Positions 44,977 through 52,473 of a DNA stretch of 64,000 nucleotides are shown piece after piece. Position 1 is the first letter of the stretch. Each line of letters starts with the position of its first letter. Made by a program: the position numbers and the translations under genes. Location: the NCBI GenBank assembly GCA_964503085.1, contig CAZCYQ010000002.1, positions 1 to 64,000 on the forward strand, in the 5' to 3' direction. The stretch is from Bin80 sp964503085. Lineage in GTDB: Bacteria > Bacteroidota > Rhodothermia > Rhodothermales > Bin80. The notes under the pieces are model-generated. The model was not told the origin of the DNA and made no database searches. It was given only the letters and a program-made list of their open reading frames with translations.

Positions 44977-47900
44977 CTAAAACTGGAATTCCAGCTTCGC
45001 CCGAACCGTGCGAAAGGGTGGATAATTAAAGTCGTCCACGCGGTATAACGTCGCATCCGACCCGGAACCCACTTCGGGATCAAACCCTGAATAATCAGAG
45101 AATGTCAGTAGGTTGCGTCCTATGATGCTTGCTGAAACGGAATGCAGTACATTGCCAAAGACGCGTGAGAGCTGCTGACGGTTGAATGTATATCCCACCG
45201 AAAGCTCACGCAGTTTGATGTATGTGGCATCTTCTACAAAATGGCTGTTCCGTGCAGTAGCATCGTAGAGTACTTCGTAGTATGTGGTGGACTTCTTCAT
45301 GTCTTCTTGCTTACTCCCCTGGTCCTGATCGGTGTTACGACCATCACGATAGCTCCACTGCTTTGTGAAGTTGTAAACATCACCGCCAATTTGAGCACCC
45401 CACAACATGTACAAAGTTATTCCTTTGTACCGGAACGTAGAATTAAATCCAATGCTGAAATCTGGAAGCGCATCAGCGATCTGGACCTGATCCGTCTCAT
45501 TGTCCTCGTCGTAGTACTTGATTGGGATTCCCCAGCGATAGTTGTTCTCACCCGCAGAAACCGTCGTACCCCATAGATCATCCTCCCCACCCAAAGCGCC
45601 ATCTGAACCCGGACCGCTGGTGTAACTGTTCCCCTGACCAACCGCTACAACATAGCCGTCGTCGTTCACGTCAAAGTAGCTCGCATCCACACCGATGGGC
45701 AGATCCGAGAGTTCCGTGATGAACCTGTTGCCGTACATTGAACCTAGGATTTCGCCTTCCCGATAAAAGAACAGGCCCTGCGGTCCACCCAGGTATGGAT
45801 TGGAGTGAAATTCGGTAATCTCCTGATGCGTACGGTCAAAAATAATACCGACCTCGAAATCCATATCACGAGAATTGTAGACATTTGCATTCACGCTGGC
45901 CTCCACCGTATTTGATGTAAGATTACCTGCATTACGCCACTGTGTACTAAACCCGAAGTATCCCGCAAGTGGAACTCGCAGAAGCAGGTCCTCCACTTCG
46001 GTATCCGCATACACCAATTCAATAAAAATGCGATCCAGAACCCCTACGTCCAATCCAACTTCTGTTTCCGTCTGCAATTCCGGCTTCAGGAACGCATTCC
46101 CCAAGGTCGCCTTTGAGAGCTGGCCATTACTGAGTGAGAGTGTCTCATATTGTGCCTGGAAGCCGGGGCGCCCGCCCGCTGTTCCGATTGAGGCACGCAG
46201 CTTCAATTCGGTAACTGGACTGTTGCCTGGCCAGAAGTCTTCTTCCGAGATGCGCCATGCGGCACTGCCGCGGTAATAAGACTGCCAGCGCTCTTCTGCG
46301 CCGAACAACGAACTGCCGTCGCGGCGGAAAAATACATCCATGATGTACTTGTCCGCGTAGTCCATCCCGGCAGTTGCATAGTAGCCTTCAGACCGGACCG
46401 TTGAAGAACCGTTGCCAAATATTTTTTCGCCTTCCGTCTCCACATTGGAGAGGTCTGAGATACCCAAAGTCACGATATCGGTCCCCAGTACAAATTCTGA
46501 GAATGAATCAAAGTCCTCCACCTGCGCCTTGAGTTGCGCACGTGTAGTGAAGCTTCCAAACCGCTTGCGGAATGAAGCCGTAATATCGTAATTGATCGCC
46601 TCGCTGACCGAGTTACGCCGTTCAATGCGGCCATCATTTAACGAGGAGGGATCAATAGTTGCGAACCCGATGTCGTAAAACTCTAATTCATCCCTGTCGG
46701 AACGATCATAGCTGAAGTTGCTTTCTAAGTCCATCCATTCAAGCGGACTCCAGCGTGCCCGGAAATTCCCGAGGATGCGTGAGCGATCCTGGTTCATATC
46801 AGCGTTCTCAATCACATACAGCGGATTTTCCTCTACCGCCAATGGGTCTGCCTGAACTTTGAGCTCACCTGCTTCATCTTCTGCTGACAGGTTGACCAGC
46901 GGGTTTGTGAACATCAAACCAAAGAACGGATTGATGTTTGAATTTGAAGCCAAGGATGAGGTTACCGCATCATTCTTCGACTGGGAGTAGAATCCCGAAG
47001 TTGAAACGGTAAGGGTAGGTCGAATCCGGTGATCCAGATTAACCCGGACATTCCTGCGCTGGAGGCCTGTCAGGCCCTGAATCGCCCCCTGCTCAACAAC
47101 ATTCGTAAACGAAGCCAGGAAATTTGTCTTGGAACTGTTCTGGCTTACGCCGACATAGTTGGTCCATGTATTCCCAGGATTAAAAAATTGGTCAAAAGCG
47201 TTATAGAGTGTGCCTTGATACGGGTTATCATAGAAAGCTGCACCATGTGGGTTGGTATCCTGGAGCGTGCCTGGTCCATATCCATTGCTCAAACAATTAT
47301 CACACTCATTTTTTGCTCCAGAATTATCCAGGAAATTCCCGGATCCATCCACCCGCAGATCATGAGACGTATTTGCCTGAAATGACTTGACTACACCACT
47401 CACGCCATACTCGTTACGAACCGTCACACGAGTCTGGTTCAGGGGGACGGCTCCGCCCCGCTGCGTTGTGATATTGATCACGCCATTTTGGGCTCGTGAT
47501 CCGTATAGCGAAGAGGCTGCGGCTCCTTTGACGATCTCTATGTTTTCAATATCAAGCGCATCAATATCGACCTGGTTTGCTCCTAGAACTACCCCGTCAA
47601 CAATGAAGAGCGGCTGATTACTCCCGGTAATGCTGGTGGCTCCCCGAAGGCGCACGGAAACCGCGTCTCCCGGCGTGCCACTGCGTGCCTGAACGGCCAC
47701 ACCCGCAACCTTACCCTGGATTGAAGCAACCGGGTTAGACGCAGGTGCCAATGTAATTGCCTCAGAGTCCACCGAGCTCACGGTGAAGGCCAGTTTCTTC
47801 CTGGGCGTAGCTTCGGCAACACCGGTAACTACGAACTCGTCCAGCTGCAACAGGTCGAGAGCCAGAACAAAATCTTCTGTCATAATGCCCTCGCTGATCG

Positions 47901-48168
47901 TGATGGTTCGAACCTGATCGGTAAAACCAACGTAGCCAGCGGTGAGCTCCAGTGTTTGTCCTACATTTGCGGCAGGCACCTGGAAAGTGTAGTTTCCGTC
48001 TAGATCTGTGGACGCACCTACGACCAAGGACTGAATGAGCACATTCGCTCCGATGAGCGGCTCGCCTGTGTCATCGGTAACCTTTCCAGAGATTATACTC
48101 TGTGCGCTCACCAGCCCCGGAAAAAGCAACGCACATAACAACGCTGCTGTCAAAGAAAACGTTTTCAT
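44977..48168 (-). CDS. SusC/RagA TonB-linked outer-membrane transporter
   Basis: 1063 residues from the ATG at 48168, which gives a typical signal peptide (ends GLVSAQ). An ATG at 48180 adds four residues, and longer frames run into non-family sequence. An N-terminal carboxypeptidase-regulatory beta-sandwich (ISGKVTDDTGEPLIGANV) precedes the TonB plug. The plug carries VASIQGKVAGV, VRLRGATS, PLFIVDGVV and the SusC signature IEIVKGAAASSLYGSRAQNG. A 22-strand barrel follows, ending in KLEFQF with a terminal Phe. It imports ligand together with SusD using TonB energy. It is first gene of the likely eight-gene unit down to 31196, with a hairpin-containing leader in front. Confidence 0.95.
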   Translation of the reverse strand: MKTFSLTAALLCALLFPGLVSAQSIISGKVTDDTGEPLIGANVLIQSLVVGASTDLDGNYTFQVPAANVGQTLELTAGYVGFTDQVRTITISEGIMTEDFVLALDLLQLDEFVVTGVAEATPRKKLAFTVSSVDSEAITLAPASNPVASIQGKVAGVAVQARSGTPGDAVSVRLRGATSITGSNQPLFIVDGVVLGANQVDIDALDIENIEIVKGAAASSLYGSRAQNGVINITTQRGGAVPLNQTRVTVRNEYGVSGVVKSFQANTSHDLRVDGSGNFLDNSGAKNECDNCLSNGYGPGTLQDTNPHGAAFYDNPYQGTLYNAFDQFFNPGNTWTNYVGVSQNSSKTNFLASFTNVVEQGAIQGLTGLQRRNVRVNLDHRIRPTLTVSTSGFYSQSKNDAVTSSLASNSNINPFFGLMFTNPLVNLSAEDEAGELKVQADPLAVEENPLYVIENADMNQDRSRILGNFRARWSPLEWMDLESNFSYDRSDRDELEFYDIGFATIDPSSLNDGRIERRNSVSEAINYDITASFRKRFGSFTTRAQLKAQVEDFDSFSEFVLGTDIVTLGISDLSNVETEGEKIFGNGSSTVRSEGYYATAGMDYADKYIMDVFFRRDGSSLFGAEERWQSYYRGSAAWRISEEDFWPGNSPVTELKLRASIGTAGGRPGFQAQYETLSLSNGQLSKATLGNAFLKPELQTETEVGLDVGVLDRIFIELVYADTEVEDLLLRVPLAGYFGFSTQWRNAGNLTSNTVEASVNANVYNSRDMDFEVGIIFDRTHQEITEFHSNPYLGGPQGLFFYREGEILGSMYGNRFITELSDLPIGVDASYFDVNDDGYVVAVGQGNSYTSGPGSDGALGGEDDLWGTTVSAGENNYRWGIPIKYYDEDNETDQVQIADALPDFSIGFNSTFRYKGITLYMLWGAQIGGDVYNFTKQWSYRDGRNTDQDQGSKQEDMKKSTTYYEVLYDATARNSHFVEDATYIKLRELSVGYTFNRQQLSRVFGNVLHSVSASIIGRNLLTFSDYSGFDPEVGSGSDATLYRVDDFNYPPFRTVRAKLEFQF

Positions 48169-48210
48169 GAGTCTTTCCATGTTTTGTGAGTGAATTAGTA
48201 TGTAGGGACA

Positions 48211-48245
48211 AGGGACCAATAGATCACTGGACCTGATAGGTCCCT
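48211..48245 (-). promoter_or_regulatory. Alternative hairpins in the susC leader
   Basis: AGGGACC (48211-48217) can pair with GGTCCCT (48239-48245) in a 7-bp stem. GGACC (48229-48233) competes for GGTCC (48239-48243). A further AGGGACA copy is at 48204-48210. The elements lie 40-80 bases upstream of the susC start and would be in its 5' leader or promoter. This is seen directly; function is not known. Confidence 0.35.
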
Positions 48246-48304
48246 GAAGATAAATAAAAAGCACTACAGCAAAAACCACCCCGCTACTACAGTGTACACC
48301 GCAT

Positions 48305-48345
48305 ATTCCTGGACATAAAGGAATTTCCTGACGGATGGGCGTCAG
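48305..48345 (-). terminator. Two hairpins 3' of the SPFH gene
   Basis: Just past the SPFH stop, read on the minus strand, come CTGACG/CGTCAG (48328-48345) and ATTCCT/AGGAAT (48305-48324), both perfect 6-bp stems. T-rich tracts follow some 40-60 bases on. Together they probably separate the SPFH transcript from susC. Confidence 0.4.
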
Positions 48346-48363
48346 CTCCAGCTACCCAGTGTA

Positions 48364-49203
48364 CTACTGGCCGCCCAGGATCAATGGCAATCCATCACTG
48401 CCGCTGCCCACAATTACGGTTTTGGCGTTCGTGGAATTTGCCAGTTGCTGCGTAGCTTCAATTCCCTTGAAGCGGAGGAATTGAGACGAGAGACTTGCAG
48501 TGATGATCTGCTGATAGGCTGCTTCGCCCTCTGCCTCAATGCGTTTGCGTTCGGCCTCGAGGCGTTCCTTTTGAATGGTAAACTCGTAACGTTCCGCTTC
48601 CTGCTCCTCTTTTAGCTTGTTCTCAATAGCTACTTTAATCTGCTCAGGAAGCCGTACATCTCTGATAAGAATGGCCTCAACAATGACATCCTCGTTTTCC
48701 ACATTCTCCTTCACACGGGAAAATATCTGATCCTGTAATTCGGTCCTTCGACTTGAGTAGAGTTCTTCGGGGGTGAACTGGCCAATCACCTCACGCACTA
48801 CACTGCGGAGCTCTGGACCGATCAGCTTCCGGAAATAATCAACCCCGTAGTTCACGTGCAGCACTGGTAGGGTTTCTGATGCTGGCCTCCAGCGTACAGA
48901 AATATCCGTGCCAATAGACAATCCATTGCTGGAGAGTGCCTCCATATTTTCCAGTCTCTCCTGTACCCGAACATCGTATTTAATCACTTTCAGCCACGGA
49001 GCGTGGAGATGAAGCCCCTCACCATATACATCTTCAATGTTCGTACCTCCGAAGGGAGAATAGCGAACCCCAGCCTGACCCGAGACTATGGTCGTAGTCA
49101 TACAACCAGCAGCTAATGAACCAACAACCAGAATCACGGCAAGTAGTATAGCCCCTCTGGTCAAAAAACGCGTCGGGTTCGAAAAATTTGATCGGTTATC
49201 CAT
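48364..49203 (-). CDS. SPFH/prohibitin-family protein with a lipobox
   Basis: 279 residues from the ATG at 49203; a longer frame starts 22 codons earlier without support. A hydrophobic N-terminal stretch ends in LAAGC (Cys34), which fits a lipobox. The PHB/SPFH domain follows (VRYSPFGGT, LHLHAPWLKVIKYDVRVQE, DISVRWRP, VVREVIGQFTPEELYS). Then comes a coiled coil rich in Glu/Lys (EEQEAERYEFTIQKERLEAERKRI) and the prohibitin-like tail ending LILGGQ. SPFH proteins form ring assemblies on membranes and often modulate proteases. If the lipobox is used, the domain would lie outside the cytoplasm. Divergent from murB. Confidence 0.9.
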   Translation of the reverse strand: MDNRSNFSNPTRFLTRGAILLAVILVVGSLAAGCMTTTIVSGQAGVRYSPFGGTNIEDVYGEGLHLHAPWLKVIKYDVRVQERLENMEALSSNGLSIGTDISVRWRPASETLPVLHVNYGVDYFRKLIGPELRSVVREVIGQFTPEELYSSRRTELQDQIFSRVKENVENEDVIVEAILIRDVRLPEQIKVAIENKLKEEQEAERYEFTIQKERLEAERKRIEAEGEAAYQQIITASLSSQFLRFKGIEATQQLANSTNAKTVIVGSGSDGLPLILGGQ

Positions 49204-49321
49204 TATCCTTGTGCAAGTTAATAATTTTACAGTGTGGTTGGGATGACGATTCCCGTGATACGGGTACAATCAACGGTATGCTTTGTTGCAGGTTTTACGT
49301 TCAAATATTTTGTTAGCGCAT

Positions 49322-50335
49322 ATGAAACGAGCGCTTGAAGATCTTCTTGGTAAAGACAACGTTCGCGAGAATGTGGTACTTGCGCCGTACACAACGATGC
49401 AACTGGGAGGCCCCGCAGATCTCTTTGTCGAGGTTACAAGTGCAGATGCACTCGCGTATGCAATAAAAACCGTGCGTGAGCTTGATGTCCCCCACTTCCT
49501 GTTGGGCTACGGGGCCAATATAGTCGTTGGAGACTCCGGTTTCCGCGGAGTCGTTATCCGTAATGCTGCTCAAAACATAGACTTTGACGGCAACCGGGTT
49601 ACCGCGGAGAGTGGTGCTATCGTGTATCCAGACCTGATTGAAGCATCTGTCGCTCGGTCACTGTCTGGCCTGGAGCATTACGTTGGTATCCCTTCAACCG
49701 TGGGAGGGGCACTTTGGCAGAATCTTCACTTTCTTTCTCCAGCTCCGGCCCGTGAGCGAACCATGTTTATTGAGGAGGTTCTTGAACATGCAGATCTCAT
49801 GACTGCAGAGAGCGACCTTCGGCGTGTGGATGTAGGTTATTTTGAGTTTGGATATGATTACTCCATCCTGCATCGGCGAAATGACGTTGTGTTACGGGCA
49901 ACCTTCCGGCTTACGCCCGCACAGGAAGTGGATTTGCGCAAAATAATGGCCGAGAACCTTGCGTGGCGCGCCCTGAGGCACCCCCCATTGGATACTGAAC
50001 CCAGCGTCGGGTCTATCTTCAAGAAGATTCAGGGCATCGGAGCTGGGCGTCTGATTGATGAATGTGGACTTAAAGGCGCCAGTTTTGGAGGCATCACAGT
50101 AACGCATCGCCATGCCAATATTATGGTCAATCAGGGAGGAGGAACGGCCGCAGATTTGCAGGCACTGGTAGCCTATGTTCAGAAAGAGGTAGCCGTGCAG
50201 ACAGGCTACCATCTGGAAACTGAAATTGATTTTATCGGTGAATTTGATCCACCGACCAGTGGGTCCCCAGTGTTTGTCCCCCGTCCAGCTGGGTTGATTA
50301 CGGCCGAAGAGTTGGCTGCACGCCGCATAACCTAA
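49322..50335 (+). CDS. murB: UDP-N-acetylenolpyruvoylglucosamine reductase
   Basis: 337 residues from the ATG at 49322; upstream in-frame TTG codons are less likely. FAD enzyme reducing UDP-GlcNAc-enolpyruvate to UDP-MurNAc, the second committed step of peptidoglycan synthesis. FAD-binding motifs are TMQLGGPADLFVEV, LGYGANIVVGDSGFRGVVIR and the GLEHYVGIPSTVGGAL region. The catalytic Ser lies in EPSVGSIFKKI and Glu in LETEIDFIGE. The stop codon overlaps the ccmB ATG by one base, so cell-wall and cytochrome-maturation genes share a message. Confidence 0.96.
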   Translation: MKRALEDLLGKDNVRENVVLAPYTTMQLGGPADLFVEVTSADALAYAIKTVRELDVPHFLLGYGANIVVGDSGFRGVVIRNAAQNIDFDGNRVTAESGAIVYPDLIEASVARSLSGLEHYVGIPSTVGGALWQNLHFLSPAPARERTMFIEEVLEHADLMTAESDLRRVDVGYFEFGYDYSILHRRNDVVLRATFRLTPAQEVDLRKIMAENLAWRALRHPPLDTEPSVGSIFKKIQGIGAGRLIDECGLKGASFGGITVTHRHANIMVNQGGGTAADLQALVAYVQKEVAVQTGYHLETEIDFIGEFDPPTSGSPVFVPRPAGLITAEELAARRIT

Positions 50336-51036
50336 TGGCTTCGAGAAAACTCTCAAGTTGGACCAACGGAGCCCTAGCAGTCCTACGCAAAGATCTCCAA
50401 TTGGAACTGCGTAACAAATCAGTCCTGGGCACGCTGCTTATTTTTGTCCTGAGTACAATGTTTCTGATCCTGGTTGCAGCAGGTAGAGGCGACCTTGAGC
50501 CGCGAACAGAGGCAGCATTTCTCTGGATTGTGATCTTCTTCACGGCCGCTCTGGGTCTAGGACGTGCATTCCTGTCTGAGAAAGAGCAGAAAACCAGACT
50601 TTTCTTGCGAATACATACACGCCCCCTCATGGTCTACGCCGGAAAACTGTGTTACAGTTTTCTTACGATCCTGTGTGCAAATGTCGTTTCAGCATGCATC
50701 TTCCTGCTGCTGCTTGGGGTGGAGGTTGCCTTGCCGGGCTTATTTATACTGACACTTATCCTGGGAACGCTGGGGCTCGCAGGAGCAACGACACTGTTAG
50801 CCGCCATTATTGCGAGAACAACACGAAGCGGGGTACTCTTACCCGTGTTGCTGTTTCCGCTTCTGGTCCCCCTTCTGCTCGCAGCTGTCGAGTCTACTTA
50901 CTTCAGTTTCGTTGGTCAATCATTTACCGAAGGGGGGTGGACCGCATCCCTTGGATCCTTACTCACTATAACTAGTTTCTCCGGCGTAGTGGTCGCTGCA
51001 TCTGTTTTGTTGTTTGACTACGTCTGGCAGGATTAA
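50335..51036 (+). CDS. ccmB: Heme exporter membrane protein CcmB
   Basis: 233 residues with six TM segments. The start region ALAVLRKDLQLELRNK is typical of CcmB, as is ALGLGRAFLSEKEQ. It is a subunit of the CcmABCD complex that loads heme onto CcmE during System I cytochrome c maturation. It overlaps murB by one base and is followed 14 bases later by ccmC. The ATPase CcmA is not encoded in the window. Confidence 0.94.
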   Translation: MASRKLSSWTNGALAVLRKDLQLELRNKSVLGTLLIFVLSTMFLILVAAGRGDLEPRTEAAFLWIVIFFTAALGLGRAFLSEKEQKTRLFLRIHTRPLMVYAGKLCYSFLTILCANVVSACIFLLLLGVEVALPGLFILTLILGTLGLAGATTLLAAIIARTTRSGVLLPVLLFPLLVPLLLAAVESTYFSFVGQSFTEGGWTASLGSLLTITSFSGVVVAASVLLFDYVWQD

Positions 51037-51050
51037 CGAGTCTTCCCCGA

Positions 51051-51767
51051 ATGCCCCGTAAATACAAGACCATACGCCTTGTAATTATCATCTGGATGAC
51101 GCTCGTACTGTTGGGGGCATTTTCCTTTGGCGGTGCGTGGCTGAATATTCCAAAATTGGCGATGCTGGAGCATACGGCCCGGAACCTGTATTTCCATGTT
51201 CCCATGTGGTTCACCATGATGGCGTTGACTGCCCTTTCGGCAGTACATGCTATCCAGTGCCTCCGAACGAATAGTTCTGTCAGCGACATCAGATCCCGTA
51301 CAGCTGCACTAATTGCTGTGATATTCGGTTTACTGGGTCTCGCCACAGGTAGTGTCTGGGCACATTATACCTGGTATGAAGGCACAAACATATGGTGGAA
51401 TTTTGACCCCAAGCAATCGATGGCGGCTGTTCAGGTCTTGATTTATTGCGCATATTTCGCCCTTAGGAGTGCGCTGGACGATCCCCGCAAACGGGCTCGT
51501 ATTGCTGCCGTTTACAATATATTTGCCTTTGTAACCGTCCCCTTCCTGCTGTATGTACTTCCGCGTCAATTGGAAAGCTTGCATCCTGGTGCGGAAGGTA
51601 ACCCCGCCTTCAGCGAAATCACGGATCCGATCATGCGAGTAGTCTTTTACCCCGCTGTCCTTGGATTCATAGGCGTTGGTTGGCTACTTTACACTCAACG
51701 AGTCAGATTGGCCCGTGCTGTAACGGCATTGCAGAACATTGAGGAAGACAAGCATTTTCGAACATGA
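51051..51767 (+). CDS. ccmC: Heme-handling protein CcmC
   Basis: 238 residues, six TM segments. The tryptophan-rich periplasmic heme motif appears as YEGTNIWWNFDPKQS, and conserved heme-ligand His are in NLYFHVPMW and near SLHPG. CcmC delivers heme to CcmE. Its stop overlaps the ccmD-like start by 4 bases (ATGA). Confidence 0.95.
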   Translation: MPRKYKTIRLVIIIWMTLVLLGAFSFGGAWLNIPKLAMLEHTARNLYFHVPMWFTMMALTALSAVHAIQCLRTNSSVSDIRSRTAALIAVIFGLLGLATGSVWAHYTWYEGTNIWWNFDPKQSMAAVQVLIYCAYFALRSALDDPRKRARIAAVYNIFAFVTVPFLLYVLPRQLESLHPGAEGNPAFSEITDPIMRVVFYPAVLGFIGVGWLLYTQRVRLARAVTALQNIEEDKHFRT

Positions 51768-51967
51768 ACCTGATACTCTTGTTAATACAGGCAGCCCAAG
51801 GCATTGAGACCGTCATGTTGGATAACGACAAACTGATGGTCGTTCTTGCCGTTGTACTTATTATCTGGGTGGGAATCACGGTCTTCATTTATGCTACAGA
51901 TCGAAAAATTGATCAACTGGAATCCTCGGTGAAAGCCCTGAGCAGTGAAAGAAAAACCAACGATTGA
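51764..51967 (+). CDS. ccmD: CcmD-like small membrane protein
   Basis: 67 residues with one TM helix (about 25-47, LMVVLAVVLIIWVGITVFIYA) followed by a charged coiled tail. It is not strongly conserved, but size, topology and position between ccmC and ccmE identify it as the CcmD equivalent that helps release heme-loaded CcmE. It overlaps ccmC by 4 bases. Confidence 0.8.
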   Translation: MNLILLLIQAAQGIETVMLDNDKLMVVLAVVLIIWVGITVFIYATDRKIDQLESSVKALSSERKTND

Positions 51968-51989
51968 TCCGAGTTAACCGGATTCAGCC

Positions 51990-52409
51990 ATGCGTAAACC
52001 TCGCACTATTATCAGTCTTATTGCCTTAGTAGGCTTCGCCTCCCTGCTTCTGTTCAGTTTCGGAGACCAGGTGGGGGTGTATATGCATTTTTCTGAAGCT
52101 GAGGCATCCGGGACACGCGCTCATGTCGTTGGCATCTGGGTCCAATCCGAGACCACACACTATGACCCTAATGAAAATCTATTCAAATTCCATCTGCGTG
52201 ATGACGAAGGAACCGTGCGAGAAGTGCACTACCGTGACCCAAAGCCGGCGAGCTTTGAAGATGCCGAGAAGATCGTCGTAGAGGGATACCTTAATGGAGA
52301 AATTTTTGAAGCCGAACATATCCTCATGAAGTGCCCTTCCAAATATAGTGCCGCGAGTGCATTGGATGAGGCATTGCCTGCTTCAGGTACGAGCAAGTCC
52401 ACTCAATAA
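51990..52409 (+). CDS. ccmE: Cytochrome c maturation heme chaperone CcmE, Cys type
   Basis: 139 residues: an N-terminal membrane anchor (about 8-24) and an OB-fold periplasmic domain (FHLRDDEGTVREVHYRD, VVEGYLNGEIFEAEHILMK). The heme-binding site reads CPSKY (residues 115-119). Cys115 stands where the classical His (HDEKY-like) attaches heme covalently, and Tyr119 is kept. Cys-type CcmE (CxxxY) is known from archaea and Desulfovibrio-like bacteria. It closes the ccmBCDE run; ccmF, ccmG and ccmH do not follow. Confidence 0.93.
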   Translation: MRKPRTIISLIALVGFASLLLFSFGDQVGVYMHFSEAEASGTRAHVVGIWVQSETTHYDPNENLFKFHLRDDEGTVREVHYRDPKPASFEDAEKIVVEGYLNGEIFEAEHILMKCPSKYSAASALDEALPASGTSKSTQ

Positions 52410-52433
52410 ATCTTTCCAAACCGGTGTGAACTC

Positions 52434-52451
52434 CCTATAGCCGGTTATAGG
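52434..52451. terminator. Hairpin between convergent ccmE and TonB-receptor genes
   Basis: CCTATA and TATAGG form a perfect 6-bp stem around a 6-base loop, midway in the 64-base gap between two convergent stops. There is no T-run on either side, so it is a weak bidirectional terminator candidate. Confidence 0.35.
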
Positions 52452-52473
52452 ACACCCCGCATCACCGACATTT

